Below are positions 36,158-44,741 of a DNA stretch of 64,000 nucleotides, one piece after another. Both the position numbers and the translations under genes were made by a program. The notes under the pieces are model-generated. The model was not told the DNA's origin and ran no database searches. It saw only the letters and a program-made list of their open reading frames with translations. This DNA is from Lysinibacillus sphaericus (GTDB lineage Bacteria; Bacillota; Bacilli; Bacillales_A; Planococcaceae): positions 690,001 to 754,000 of the forward strand of contig NZ_CP019980.1 of NCBI RefSeq assembly GCF_002982115.1, read 5' to 3'. Position 1 is the first letter of the stretch; each line of letters begins with the position of its first letter.

Positions 36158-36174
36158 CGTCATGGTCGCTTTTA
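36138..36174 (+). terminator. Terminator overlapping the MFS stop codon
   Basis: AGCGACCAGTGACG (36138-36151) pairs with CGTCATGGTCGCT (36158-36170), then TTTTAT. The last codons of the gene form the left arm. Confidence 0.8.
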
Positions 36175-36211
36175 TATGCAAAAATAAAAGAGCGGGGCTC
36201 ATCTCCCGCTC

Positions 36212-36306
36212 ATAAAACAAAAAACGCCCAGCAAATCCGTGCTGTAATGGCGTTTTTCGGTGTGACACGGATGTTTAAGTCCATGCCACGTAGGTTTGGC
36301 ACCTAA
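36212..36306 (-). ncRNA. Candidate free-standing small RNA
   Basis: A compact RNA unit on the minus strand: a promoter at 36313-36341, then about 95 nt with GTGCCA...TGGCAT pairing, then a terminator made of GGCGTTTTT and AAAAAACGCC around an inner CAGC/GCTG stem. CACGGAT (36266-36272) can pair with ATCCGTG (36235-36241) in the terminator loop, which would give a pseudoknot or competing fold. No open frame of note lies within it, and no gene lies downstream on that strand. RNA class not recognised. Confidence 0.45.
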
Positions 36307-36312
36307 CAACAT

Positions 36313-36341
36313 ATTATACAGATAAGCTATTATAAAAGCAA
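36313..36341 (-). promoter_or_regulatory. Sigma-A promoter of the candidate small RNA
   Basis: Read on the minus strand: TTGCTT, exactly 17 nt, TATAAT. Confidence 0.65.
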
Positions 36342-36370
36342 TGAGATAGTTGATAGATATATAAGGAATT

Positions 36371-36404
36371 AAATGGAATTCCCGCATAATGGGGGGAATC
36401 CATT
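36371..36404. repeat. Inverted repeat
   Basis: AAATGGAATTCCC and GGGGGAATCCATTT form a near-perfect stem around GCATAATG. It has no T run, so it is not an obvious terminator. Confidence 0.5.
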
Positions 36405-36413
36405 TGATCAATA

Positions 36414-36500
36414 GTGATACCCGCGAAGTGGAGCGAAATATCCGCGAAATTAGAGTGAATACCCGCGGATGCAGGAAGTGATTTTGCGGAAGCGAGTGTG
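36414..36500. repeat. Degenerate tandem repeat of about 20 bp
   Basis: Four consecutive units share a core like ATACCCGCGAA followed by a purine-rich G/A stretch: TGATACCCGCGAAGTGGAGC, AAATATCCGCGAAATTAGAG, TGAATACCCGCGGATGCAGG and AAGTGATTTTGCGGAAGCGA. Non-coding. Confidence 0.65.
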
Positions 36501-36594
36501 GAATAGGGGGAGAATTGATAATAGTAACAAGAATTAACTAGTAATTGGTGGTATTATGGTTAAAAGATTTAATTAAGAATAAGGAGGAGATTCC

Positions 36595-36933
36595 TTGAAA
36601 ATTATGCGTAACTCAGACCTTTTAAATGACAGTGAGATAATGGATTTATTAGATGATTCTCAAAGGACGATTAAATCTTTTAACAAAGAAGAACTTACAG
36701 AAACAGCTAGGGCTATATTAAGAGAATCGTTAGAAAAATCCATAGAAATATATAAACAAAATAAAGATTTTGGAAGTGTTGAAACCTTTAGCATTATATT
36801 GTGTAATTTTGAGAGCTTAAAATTTTATTTAGAGTTTGATCATGAAAATTCTATTGCATATTCTTTTGAATGTAATAAAGAGACTGAGCATTATGCTTTA
36901 AAAGATAGTGGTTTTTTTACCTTGTTAAAATAA
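36595..36933 (+). CDS. Hypothetical protein (112 aa)
   Basis: A soluble, charged 112-residue protein with long predicted helices in the first 70 residues, followed by a mixed part with FSIILCNFESLKFYLEFD. Start is TTG, 7 nt after AGGAGG; an ATG three codons on is an alternative. It lies alone between repeats, in AT-richer sequence than the core genes. I do not recognise a family. Isolated small genes like this are often acquired or orphan. Confidence 0.55.
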   Translation: MKIMRNSDLLNDSEIMDLLDDSQRTIKSFNKEELTETARAILRESLEKSIEIYKQNKDFGSVETFSIILCNFESLKFYLEFDHENSIAYSFECNKETEHYALKDSGFFTLLK

Positions 36934-36939
36934 AAAGAA

Positions 36940-37030
36940 AGCTCTAAAAACTGTTTGCAGTGAATCCTGAAGAGAGGACACTAAAAAAAGTATACCTATT
37001 TCAGATTCAGTCCATTTAGCTTTTAGAGCT
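36940..37030. repeat. Inverted repeat enclosing about 70 bp
   Basis: AGCTCTAAAA (36940-36949) and TTTTAGAGCT (37021-37030) bracket the spacer between two convergent orphan genes. It could act as a long-loop terminator or be the remains of a small mobile element; no target duplication is evident. Confidence 0.35.
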
Positions 37031-37048
37031 CCTAATATTTTGAATTAA

Positions 37049-37720
37049 TTATTTAATACCATTAAATTCAACACCAGCAGGTGAAGGTCTTAAAACGGTC
37101 TTTCCATCTTTTACTACATAATCTGCCATAAATGAGGCTTTATTTTTATAATGTGCGATATTATAAGATCCTATTTTCCTATCTAGGAATGGTTTAATGT
37201 GAGTTTCATTGAAAAAATTATTTAGGACAATTGTAGAGTAGTTTGTATTTGGTAACATTGCATATCCATAAACTCTACCACCAATTTGATCTATACTACC
37301 TATTCCCATATTTCTAGCATATAATGTTGCATAAAATAACGTATCATTATGACTTACGTCACGGAAAACTACGCTACCTAGAGCAGCAATACTCCTTGTT
37401 TGAATTTTTTTAACAGTATTTAATTCATTAATTTTTTCACTAGGTATTATCTCAACTTGTTCTAAGTTTAATTTCTCTAGTATTTCTTCAATATTTTCTT
37501 CCATCGCATTAGGGTTTTCTTCGTAGTAATTCTCTATTATATTCATCTCGTCTAAAGTAGTAACTCTACGTGTGGGTGACATTACATCATTGTCGTTTAA
37601 TAAACTATCAATTTCTTGTTGACTAAGGAATCCTTGAGTTTGAGCAAATCCTGTGTTAGGTAAAAAAGCAAAAACTAAAAGTAATAACATTGCTAACAAT
37701 TTTGACATTTTATTTCCCAT
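37049..37720 (-). CDS. Secreted hypothetical protein (223 aa)
   Basis: A 223-residue protein with a clear signal peptide: MGNKMSK, hydrophobic LLAMLLLLVFAFLP, and a likely cleavage after GFAQ at about residue 27. The mature part begins with an acidic helical region and ends with a mixed alpha/beta part (FYATLYARNMGIGSID, IVLNNFFNETHIKPFLD). No known domain is recognised. GGGAGGG precedes the first ATG by about 8 nt. An A16 tract lies directly upstream of that site. It is convergent with the 112-aa orphan. Confidence 0.7.
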   Translation of the reverse strand: MGNKMSKLLAMLLLLVFAFLPNTGFAQTQGFLSQQEIDSLLNDNDVMSPTRRVTTLDEMNIIENYYEENPNAMEENIEEILEKLNLEQVEIIPSEKINELNTVKKIQTRSIAALGSVVFRDVSHNDTLFYATLYARNMGIGSIDQIGGRVYGYAMLPNTNYSTIVLNNFFNETHIKPFLDRKIGSYNIAHYKNKASFMADYVVKDGKTVLRPSPAGVEFNGIK

Positions 37721-37736
37721 ATGAATAACCCTCCCG

Positions 37737-37752
37737 TTTTTTTTTTTTTTTT
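37737..37752. repeat. Homopolymer of 16 T (A16 on the coding strand)
   Basis: Sixteen consecutive T on the plus strand end just before the ribosome-binding site of the secreted protein gene. Read on the minus strand this is A16 followed by CGGGAGGG. Confidence 0.8.
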
Positions 37753-38265
37753 AAAATATTTTGACTTATTGAAAAATAAAATGCAAGTAATTTTATATGA
37801 AATTTTAAAGCTTGAGGTCGGAAAAATACTATATTACATAGTAGAGACCAACATAACATTTTACACCTCCTTCTGAAGTGGCTATTCAGTTTAAAGGAGT
37901 GAAATCATTTTTGTATACGGGAAAGGAGAGTCGATTCTTTGGTGGGAGACTTGAATTCTGCACAAGAAGCTCTTTTTCTTATTTAAAATAAAAGAGCATC
38001 TCAAAAAACTTTGAGACGCTCTAACTGTTTATTTTCTTAACGCAAGCTTTGCAATACACGCAACTTGCATGTTTTTACAACATAGATTTAAGCTATGATA
38101 AAAACGTCCAATCTATAGTAATATTAACGCTGGAAACGATTATTTTATTGATTAGTTTGGCGACTATCAATCGCTTTTGGTCCGTCTCCTCGTTATTCCA
38201 AACGAATGTGGCTAACTGAGAGACTGTTTTCTATCTCATCATAATTTTTTAATTCGAAGATGCTG
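37753..38265. other. Intergenic stretch with a terminator-like hairpin
   Basis: About 510 bp. A hairpin AGAGCATCTCAAA / TTTGAGACGCTCT lies at about 37994-38022. An open frame of about 30 codons (GTG near 37899 to TAA near 37991, overlapping AAAGGAG) encodes a basic, aromatic peptide of no known family; it is not supported enough to call. The rest appears to be AT-rich spacer. Confidence 0.35.
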
Positions 38266-38925
38266 CTAAAGTGACTGGAGAATATGCATCACCTTACTAG
38301 GTTCTATGCGTTTTTTATAGTCTGCTTCGGCGCTAGCAAAACGGATAATGCCTGCTTTATCAATTACATAAGTAGCTGGTACTGGAAGTTCCCAAGAATG
38401 ATCACCATTAAATGTTTCGAGTGAAATATCAAGCGATCTGTAGATAGGATATACATATTCAGGTAATTTAAATTTAAGATTATATTGTTCTGCTGTTTTA
38501 TTGTGCAAGTCGCTTAAAACATGAAAATTTAATTCGTTCTTTTCTTGTACAGATGCAGAATAGTTTGGAGTTTGAGGGCTAACTGCAATCAATTGGCCCC
38601 CAATTGCCTTAATGTCATCATTCATTCGCTGGTATGCTTTCAACTCAAGGTTACAGAATGGACACCATGTACCGCGGTAAAATATCAGAACAACAGGCCC
38701 TTTCAAAAGTTCTTCAGACAAAGTTATCTTTTGACCTGTAGAATCCACTAAAGTGAAGTCAGGCGCTTTGACTCCAGCTCTTAAACCCCTACCGGAATCA
38801 GATGTACGTAAATCCTGAATCGATTTTTCGAATGCATCCAGCACTTCCTTTGGGAGCACCTTTTCCATATGTGTAGCTGCTATTTCTAAATCTCTTTGCA
38901 ATTTTTGAAATGGCGTGTTTTCCAT
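38266..38925 (-). CDS. Peroxiredoxin-like protein (AhpC/TSA family)
   Basis: A 219-residue thioredoxin-fold protein. APDFTLVDSTGQKITLSE opens the domain and VVLIFYRGTWCPFCNLEL holds a CPFC pair where peroxiredoxins have a single peroxidatic Cys, as in the 'peroxiredoxin-like' branch. VPATYVIDKAGIIRF follows. It probably reduces peroxides or other oxidised thiols in the cytoplasm. The start ATG at 38925 follows CGGAG; the longer frame to 39015 lacks a site. A Crp/Fnr-type regulator gene lies directly upstream on the same strand. Confidence 0.85.
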   Translation of the reverse strand: MENTPFQKLQRDLEIAATHMEKVLPKEVLDAFEKSIQDLRTSDSGRGLRAGVKAPDFTLVDSTGQKITLSEELLKGPVVLIFYRGTWCPFCNLELKAYQRMNDDIKAIGGQLIAVSPQTPNYSASVQEKNELNFHVLSDLHNKTAEQYNLKFKLPEYVYPIYRSLDISLETFNGDHSWELPVPATYVIDKAGIIRFASAEADYKKRIEPSKVMHILQSL

Positions 38926-39054
38926 TATATCATCTCCGTATCGTATTATATTTTGTATGTAGTTATACGATACATCTTTTACTAGAAGGAAGATGTAATG
39001 TTGTTTACAACTCATTTTGAAAATTTCTTGCTACTTGATACGCTCCAGCATTTT

Positions 39055-39741
39055 TCAGTCTAAGAAATGTTTCTCTCCAAAAGCTTTCCGATGGATATAG
39101 ATTGTTTTAAATCCTGTCTTAATGACTTCTTCTTTAACAAGTTCTTGTAAAACCACAGTTACAGCTTCTCTGGTTGCACCAACTAAATTGGCGATTTCTT
39201 GATGCGAAAGAGGAAAATCTATTTTGTAATACTCATTATCACCCGTAAGTCCAAACTGATCAGATAGTTTAATAAGCGCATATAAAACTTTGTCATGTAG
39301 TTTCCCAAGAGCTAGATTTTGCGTTAACTGACTCATACCGATAACTCGATTACTAAGTACTTTTAACAATGTCATCATAAATTGAGGCCGCTGAATTAAA
39401 AAATTTTCAAATCTTTCCTTATTCATCAAACATATATGGCTTTCCTCTATCGTTTCAATAAAATTCTCTCGGGTACCAAATGATATGATATCCATTTCCC
39501 CAAATACATTACCTTCGTTGAGTATATCCGAAGTAAATTGCTTACCTTGAGCATTTACCTTATACAGGCGCAACTTCCCCTTTTTAACAAAGTAAAGCCC
39601 CTCCGAAAAAGTTTCTGGTGTTTGAATAAAAGTGTTTTTCGGAAAAGTCGTTATTAATGTTAATTGTTCCATTTCTATTAAATCTTCCATCGAGAGCGAA
39701 TTAAGCAGATTAAATTGCGATAAGTATTGAATGTTATCCAT
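39055..39741 (-). CDS. Crp/Fnr family transcriptional regulator
   Basis: A 228-residue regulator: an N-terminal cyclic-nucleotide-binding-like beta-roll (LYFVKKGKLRLYKVN, GNVFGEMDII), a dimerisation helix, and a C-terminal winged helix with SHQEIANLVGATREAVTVVL as recognition region. There is no N-terminal cysteine cluster as in Fnr, and no obvious cAMP site. It precedes the peroxiredoxin-like gene on the same strand by 130 bp, so it may control it. ATG at 39741 after AAGGAGG. Confidence 0.88.
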   Translation of the reverse strand: MDNIQYLSQFNLLNSLSMEDLIEMEQLTLITTFPKNTFIQTPETFSEGLYFVKKGKLRLYKVNAQGKQFTSDILNEGNVFGEMDIISFGTRENFIETIEESHICLMNKERFENFLIQRPQFMMTLLKVLSNRVIGMSQLTQNLALGKLHDKVLYALIKLSDQFGLTGDNEYYKIDFPLSHQEIANLVGATREAVTVVLQELVKEEVIKTGFKTIYIHRKAFGEKHFLD

Positions 39742-39831
39742 TTTTCCTCCTTATAATTGCATGGGCTCTACAAGACTATAACACATGAAATCAATCGACA
39801 ATCGTGACAGTACTCAGCTTAAGCAGAACTG

Positions 39832-39868
39832 TAAAAAAAAACGCAGTCTACAAAATGTAGACTACGCC
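39832..39868 (-). terminator. Intrinsic terminator after rlmCD
   Basis: On the minus strand GCGTAGTCTACA pairs with TGTAGACTGCGT (one mismatch), followed by nine T. Confidence 0.85.
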
Positions 39869-39899
39869 TAATCAAGATCAACAAAATTTTAAAAGTATA

Positions 39900-41336
39900 T
39901 CATTTTCGATGTTCCGCTTTAAGAACCAAGGAGCAAACGCACTCCACTTGGGCAGTTTGTGCGAACATGTCAACGGGCTGAATATATTCCACATCATAAA
40001 GTTTTGATAATTCCTGTAAATCTTTAGCCAGTGTAGAGGGGTTACAAGAAGTATAGACAAAACGTTTTGGCTTTAGTTTTAGAACAGTGCGAATAAATTC
40101 TGGAGCAAGGCCTGTGCGCGGCGGATCGACAGTAATCACATCCGGCGTAAAGCCTTCTTTGCGCCATTTCGCTAAAACACTTTCGGCAGTGCCCACCGCG
40201 TATTTCGTATGTTTAAAACCATGCTTGCGTGCATTAGTTCGAGCATCTTGAATGCTTTCTGGAATAACATCCATACCACGAACTTCTTTTGCTTGATCAG
40301 CTAGCCATAAACCAATTGTTCCTACACCACAGTAAGCATCAACAACCGTTTCTTTACCTGTTAATGCCGCTGCTTTTTTAATTTCATTGTATAAATGTAC
40401 GGTTTGTGTTGGATTCAATTGAAAGAACGCGCGAGCCGAAAGGTCAAATGCTAATTCCCCAAGTTCCTCATGAATTGTTTCCTTGCCGTCTAGTACAATC
40501 GTTTCATCACCGAAAATTAGTGAAGTTTTTTCACGATTAATATTTTGTGCAATTGATACAATACTTGGGTCGATTTTTTTAATGCGTGTTATAAGCTCAG
40601 CAAGGTGGGGAATTTCTTTGCGTGTCGTTACAAGCACGACTTGCGTTTCACCTGTACGAATCCCCGTACGTACAACAATCGTACGCACTAAACCATCGAG
40701 CGTACGACCATCGTAAATTGTAATATTTAATTTTTGTAAAATTTTACGTGTTGCTACTGTAATTTTCGATGTGATTGGATGTTGTACAAGACAATCATTA
40801 ATATTCAGTAGCTTGTTGCTGCCTTCAGTAAAAAGACCTGCATAAACACGTTTTCCTTCTTTGCGTACTTGGAACTGGCTTTTATTGCGATAATGCCATG
40901 GGTTATCCATACCCAGTGTATGGCGAACTTCTACAGATGCAGCTAACGGCTTAGCATAGCGTTCTAAAGCTTGCATCACAATATCGCGTTTTTCAAGAAG
41001 TTGTTTTTCATATGTCATATGTTGAAGTTGACAACCGCCGCATTCATTGTAAACAGGGCAAGGTGCTTCCTGACGATACGGCGATGCTTTGCGAATCGCC
41101 AGTATGTCAGCCTCTGCGAAATTTCGTTGTGTTTTTGTGACTTGGGCAGTAATTTCTTCTCCTGGTATAGCGCCTTTTACGAAGACAACGTTGCGTTTAT
41201 AAAAGCCCACGCCTTCGCCATTAATACCAAGTCTCTTTATCGTTAATGGGAATTTTTGTCCCACTTCCATCGTTGTTTGTTGCGTCAAGCGATCCACGTC
41301 CTTTAACTTTGTACAGCACGTAGTTACTGATAACAT
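39900..41336 (-). CDS. rlmCD: 23S rRNA (uracil-C5)-methyltransferase RlmCD/RlmD type
   Basis: A 478-residue RNA m5U methyltransferase. The order is an N-terminal TRAM-like domain, the iron-sulfur cysteines [11 protein letters not shown], and the SAM domain with [22 protein letters not shown] and the catalytic [10 protein letters not shown]. The Gram-positive enzyme YefA/RlmCD modifies both U747 and U1939; whether this protein does both cannot be seen. The first ~22 residues ([10 protein letters not shown]...) are extra compared with YefA, so the start could be later. Downstream of pdaA on the same strand, as in related genomes. Confidence 0.93.
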   Translation of the reverse strand: MLSVTTCCTKLKDVDRLTQQTTMEVGQKFPLTIKRLGINGEGVGFYKRNVVFVKGAIPGEEITAQVTKTQRNFAEADILAIRKASPYRQEAPCPVYNECGGCQLQHMTYEKQLLEKRDIVMQALERYAKPLAASVEVRHTLGMDNPWHYRNKSQFQVRKEGKRVYAGLFTEGSNKLLNINDCLVQHPITSKITVATRKILQKLNITIYDGRTLDGLVRTIVVRTGIRTGETQVVLVTTRKEIPHLAELITRIKKIDPSIVSIAQNINREKTSLIFGDETIVLDGKETIHEELGELAFDLSARAFFQLNPTQTVHLYNEIKKAAALTGKETVVDAYCGVGTIGLWLADQAKEVRGMDVIPESIQDARTNARKHGFKHTKYAVGTAESVLAKWRKEGFTPDVITVDPPRTGLAPEFIRTVLKLKPKRFVYTSCNPSTLAKDLQELSKLYDVEYIQPVDMFAQTAQVECVCSLVLKAEHRK

Positions 41337-41360
41337 GCTGATATCATCTCCCCATTATAA

Positions 41361-42179
41361 CTAAGGAGTGGACGATTGCATAGTGACAGGGAAATCTTCA
41401 TACTCCAATACTAAATCATCGAGCGATAAAAATGTATAGCCTTGCTTTTTCGCTTCGGCAATAAATAAAGGAAGTGCTTCTGCATTATCTTGCGCTACGG
41501 TATGCATTAAAATGACTGCACCAGGGTGAAGTTGTTCCATCAATGCATTATACGCATAATCTGCTCCACGACGTTCATCCTTTAGCCAATCTTTAAAAGC
41601 GACAGACCAGAAAATATGACGGTAGCCTTCAGCATTGCCGACTTCCAACAACTTCGCATTAAAAATGCCTTCTGGTGGGCGGGCATATGTTGTACGGTCA
41701 ATACCGGTTAATTCACGTAATTTCCCATCAAATTTACGCCATTCTGCACGCATACCATCTCTTGTTAACCTAGCCATATTGGGATGACCATAGGAATGGT
41801 TGCCGATAGTATGACCATCTTGTACCATACGTTTAACAAGGTCACTAGCACTTTCTAAATAATGACCGGTTAAGAAGAAAGTTGCTGGCGCTTTTTCTTT
41901 TTCTAACGTATCCAATATACTTTCAGTAAAGCCATTTTCGTATCCATTATCGAATGTTAAGTAAACAACTTTTTTATCGGGTTTTCCTTTATAAATTGCT
42001 CCATATTGGTCGAGTAGCTTGTCAAGTTGTGCTCCTGCTTGTGCTGGTTCGCCATTCTGTGCTTTTTTAATGCCCCAATGATATTCATCTGAGCCTGAAG
42101 CAAAGTATGGATTAAAGCTAATTGCTGCGGCAATAATAAATGTAGCAATTACCGCACCTACAATATGTTGTTTCCACAT
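41361..42179 (-). CDS. pdaA: Polysaccharide deacetylase PdaA (muramic delta-lactam, cortex)
   Basis: A 272-residue NodB-type deacetylase with an N-terminal membrane anchor or signal (HIVGAVIATFIIAAAIS). VYLTFDNGYENG is the PdaA-type variant of the metal motif, GNHSYGHPNM holds the two His ligands, and RPPEGIFN follows. PdaA removes acetyl from muramic acid during spore cortex synthesis, giving muramic-delta-lactam needed for germination. The start ATG directly follows a terminator-like hairpin whose right arm contains the likely ribosome-binding site. Confidence 0.92.
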   Translation of the reverse strand: MWKQHIVGAVIATFIIAAAISFNPYFASGSDEYHWGIKKAQNGEPAQAGAQLDKLLDQYGAIYKGKPDKKVVYLTFDNGYENGFTESILDTLEKEKAPATFFLTGHYLESASDLVKRMVQDGHTIGNHSYGHPNMARLTRDGMRAEWRKFDGKLRELTGIDRTTYARPPEGIFNAKLLEVGNAEGYRHIFWSVAFKDWLKDERRGADYAYNALMEQLHPGAVILMHTVAQDNAEALPLFIAEAKKQGYTFLSLDDLVLEYEDFPVTMQSSTP

Positions 42180-42216
42180 AAAAAACGCATCCTTTCCTTT
42201 TCGTTTAGGATGCGTT
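42180..42216 (-). terminator. Hairpin with T run abutting the pdaA start codon
   Basis: On the minus strand AACGCATCCT pairs perfectly with AGGATGCGTT around a 13-nt loop, then T runs straight into the pdaA ATG. It is a terminator for yfhF and also covers the pdaA ribosome-binding site (AGGAAAGG). Confidence 0.7.
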
Positions 42217-42263
42217 ACTTTTTAAAATTTATCCTACTTCAAGTCGCACTTTGCACACGGATT

Positions 42264-43160
42264 TTATAATAAATTTTCAAGTGCTTCTTGTAAATGTGGG
42301 AATTGAAATTCGAAGTTGTGCGCTTGTAAAACTGTTGGTAATACATGCTGGCCTTCTAAGACAAGCATACTTTGTTCGCCAAGAGCTAAACGCATGGCAA
42401 AACTCGGGACTGGCAACCAATGACGGCGATTCATTACCTGTGCGATAGTTTGTCCGAATTCCTTCATGCGTGTAGCATAAGGAGCTGTGACATTAAATGG
42501 TCCGCTGATGGACGCATTTGTAATTGCAAAATAAAGGGCACGTGCCACATCCTCGATATGGACCCATGATAGCCATTGCTCACCCGAACCAATCGTTCCG
42601 CCTATATGCAATTTATAAGGCAATAGCATGGAAGGCAACGCGCCATTGTCACGACCTAAAATAACGCCAAAGCGTGCGAGTGCTACACGAACGCCTAGTT
42701 TTTCAGCTCGCAAAGCATGGCGTTCCCAATCATGAACGGTCCATCCTAAAAAATCAGTTGCATAATCCTTAAAATTTTCACTATAGGTTGTCGCTATGGA
42801 AGGTGGATAAATGCCAACTGCACTGGCATTTACAAGTACTTCAGGCGTTTTATCTAGTTCCTCTATAATCCGAACGATTTCTAATGTAGCATCCATCCGA
42901 CTCGTATAAATCGCCTTCTTTTGTTTTTTTGTCCAACGGCCGTCATTTAGTGATACACCAGCCAAATTAACGAATGCATCAATATTGTCTAATTCTTTTT
43001 CTGGTCGTGCGCCATCTTGTAGCCATTGGACATAATGAATGCCATTTTCGTATTTAGAATTGCTGCGTGACAAGACAAATAGTTCATGGCCTTGCTCTTG
43101 TAACAATTTGGTTAGCGCTTTCCCAACAAAACCAGTACCGCCCGCAATAACGATTTTCAT
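42264..43160 (-). CDS. yfhF: TIGR01777 family NAD-dependent epimerase-like protein (YfhF)
   Basis: A 298-residue protein with the Rossmann start IVIAGGTGFVGKALTKLL, the YfcH/TIGR01777 stretch VNLAGVSLNDGRWT, NASAVGIYPPS and WLSWVHIEDVARAL. It lacks the usual Tyr-x-x-x-Lys in a clear form. Function is unknown, although SulA-like naming is common. ATG at 43160 after AGGAGGGG. It is divergent from recX, the same neighbour as in B. subtilis. Confidence 0.9.
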   Translation of the reverse strand: MKIVIAGGTGFVGKALTKLLQEQGHELFVLSRSNSKYENGIHYVQWLQDGARPEKELDNIDAFVNLAGVSLNDGRWTKKQKKAIYTSRMDATLEIVRIIEELDKTPEVLVNASAVGIYPPSIATTYSENFKDYATDFLGWTVHDWERHALRAEKLGVRVALARFGVILGRDNGALPSMLLPYKLHIGGTIGSGEQWLSWVHIEDVARALYFAITNASISGPFNVTAPYATRMKEFGQTIAQVMNRRHWLPVPSFAMRLALGEQSMLVLEGQHVLPTVLQAHNFEFQFPHLQEALENLL

Positions 43161-43260
43161 ACGAACCCCTCCTTTTTCCAAATAGATGTAACTCAACTAT
43201 ACACAAAGATAGAAAAAAAGAAAAAGATGTTATAATGTTTAGGCAAAGGAGTGGTTTCAT

Positions 43261-44064
43261 ATGCGTGTTATTACAAAAATTGCACGTCAAAAAAACAATC
43301 CAGAACGTTATAATATATATTTAAACGAGCAATACGCTTTCCCAGTAGATGAGGCAATTCTCATACAATTTGGTTTGACAAAAGGGAAGGTACTCGAAGA
43401 ATTTGATATTCAGGAAATTGCCTATGAAGATGAAATTCGTAAGGCGTTTAATAAAGGGCTGAATTATTTATCCTATCAAATGCGAAGTGAGCATGAGGTG
43501 AAGAAAAAGTTAAGCTCACTAGAGTTCGGCGAAGCAGTCATATTAGAAGCTATCCAAAAGTTAAAATCATATGGCTTTTTAAATGATGAATCTTATTCAA
43601 AAGCATTGCTAAACACCAAAAAAGCTACCATGAAAAAAGGCCCGCGAGCTATTCGACAAGATCTTATGAAAAAGGGAATCGATAAAAGTTTGCAAGATGA
43701 AGTACTGGAAACATTTAGCCATGAGGAACAAGTAAAGCTTGCCACACAGCTTGCTGAAAAAGTAATTCGTTCTGAAAAAAAGAAAACACCATCGCAAATA
43801 AAGGCCAAAATTCAAGATTTTTTAATGCGAAAAGGGTATTCATTTACTATTGTAGATGAAGTACTTGGACAGATAGAAATCGAACAAGCAGAAGATGAAT
43901 GGCAGGCATTGCTTGATGCACAAGGCGAAAAAGTTTGGAAAAAGTATGCCGCGAAGTATACTGGTTATGAATTAAAAATGAAAACGAAGCAGGCGCTTTA
44001 TCAAAAGGGATTTCCTGTAGAAATTATAGATCGTTTTATTGAAGAGAAGGAGAATGAAGAATGA
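43261..44064 (+). CDS. recX: Recombination regulator RecX
   Basis: A 267-residue all-helical RecX protein made of repeated three-helix units. LSYQMRSEHEVKKKLSSLEF, LKSYGFLNDESYSKAL and KGPRAIRQDLMKKGIDKS are typical family stretches. RecX modulates RecA filaments. The ATG is preceded by AAAGGAGTGG. The stop overlaps the next start (ATGA), giving a tight recX-yfhH-yfhJ operon as in B. subtilis. Confidence 0.94.
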   Translation: MRVITKIARQKNNPERYNIYLNEQYAFPVDEAILIQFGLTKGKVLEEFDIQEIAYEDEIRKAFNKGLNYLSYQMRSEHEVKKKLSSLEFGEAVILEAIQKLKSYGFLNDESYSKALLNTKKATMKKGPRAIRQDLMKKGIDKSLQDEVLETFSHEEQVKLATQLAEKVIRSEKKKTPSQIKAKIQDFLMRKGYSFTIVDEVLGQIEIEQAEDEWQALLDAQGEKVWKKYAAKYTGYELKMKTKQALYQKGFPVEIIDRFIEEKENEE

Positions 44065-44390
44065 ATGACAAAAACTATGCTGCAATGACAGAGCATGAAT
44101 TACGTGAAGAAGTAGCTAAGCTTAAAGAAAAGGCTCGCAAAGCGGAACAACTAGGCATACTCAATGAATTTGCAGTTTACGAACGTAAAGCTTTAATGGC
44201 AGCAGCTTATTTAGTCGATTTAGATACGATTGTTCCAGGGGAAATGTACCGCATTGATGGCTCTGATAACAACTTTTTCCAAGTGGATTATTTAAAAGGA
44301 CGATTTGCTTGGGGGCATCGTCTTGGCGGCGATAAGTATCAGGAAGCATTACCTGTTTCTATATTATCACCAATAAAGGTGGGCAAGTAA
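44061..44390 (+). CDS. yfhH: YfhH family protein (DUF1811)
   Basis: A 109-residue protein. The N-terminal helical hairpin (LREEVAKLKEKARKAEQLG) is followed by a small beta-barrel (PGEMYRIDGSDNNFFQVDYLKGRFAWG), the YfhH architecture. Function unknown. It overlaps recX by 4 bp and abuts yfhJ without a gap. Confidence 0.92.
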   Translation: MNDKNYAAMTEHELREEVAKLKEKARKAEQLGILNEFAVYERKALMAAAYLVDLDTIVPGEMYRIDGSDNNFFQVDYLKGRFAWGHRLGGDKYQEALPVSILSPIKVGK

Positions 44391-44660
44391 ATGCAAGAAA
44401 AAATTGACAAACTAACAACAGAATTACTGGCAAAAAACCCTGAAATGTCTGTAGGTCGTGCGCGAGTTTGGGTGGAGCTTCTTTGGAGTGATTTTGAATC
44501 CTCGTCTGCCAAAGCGGGCTACAATTACCGAGGAGCTGACTATACTGAAACGTTAGTGCGCCAATTAATCGTTAGCTATGGTGATAAGCTTCATCTATTT
44601 GCAGGGCGCAATCCTAAATACGCTCATTTACTGGATACAAGTGACGATATCGTACAATAA
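44391..44660 (+). CDS. yfhJ: YfhJ family protein (WVELL)
   Basis: An 89-residue protein carrying the family signature ARVWVELLWSDFES near residue 24, then KAGYNYRGADYTE and HLFAGRNPKYAHLL. It matches B. subtilis YfhJ along its length. Function unknown. It begins directly after the yfhH stop; a terminator ends the operon. Confidence 0.93.
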   Translation: MQEKIDKLTTELLAKNPEMSVGRARVWVELLWSDFESSSAKAGYNYRGADYTETLVRQLIVSYGDKLHLFAGRNPKYAHLLDTSDDIVQ

Positions 44661-44686
44661 ATCGAAAACGGAAGTTAAAAAGAAAT

Positions 44687-44725
44687 AAAGCCGGTGTTCC
44701 TTAGTAGGATACCCCGGCTTTATTA
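44687..44725. terminator. Intrinsic terminator between yfhJ and yfhP
   Basis: AAAGCCGG / CCGGCTTT stem with a loop of about 19 nt, placed between convergent genes. Confidence 0.8.
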
Positions 44726-44741
44726 GCTTTGTGTAGACTCT

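Noticed and set aside
36940..37030. Insertion sequence remnant
   Set aside because: The 10-bp inverted ends are short, no transposase frame lies inside and no target duplication is visible.
37899..37991. Possible peptide of about 30 residues
   Set aside because: AAAGGAG is close to the GTG and a TTG, but there is no similarity, no clear promoter and poor composition.
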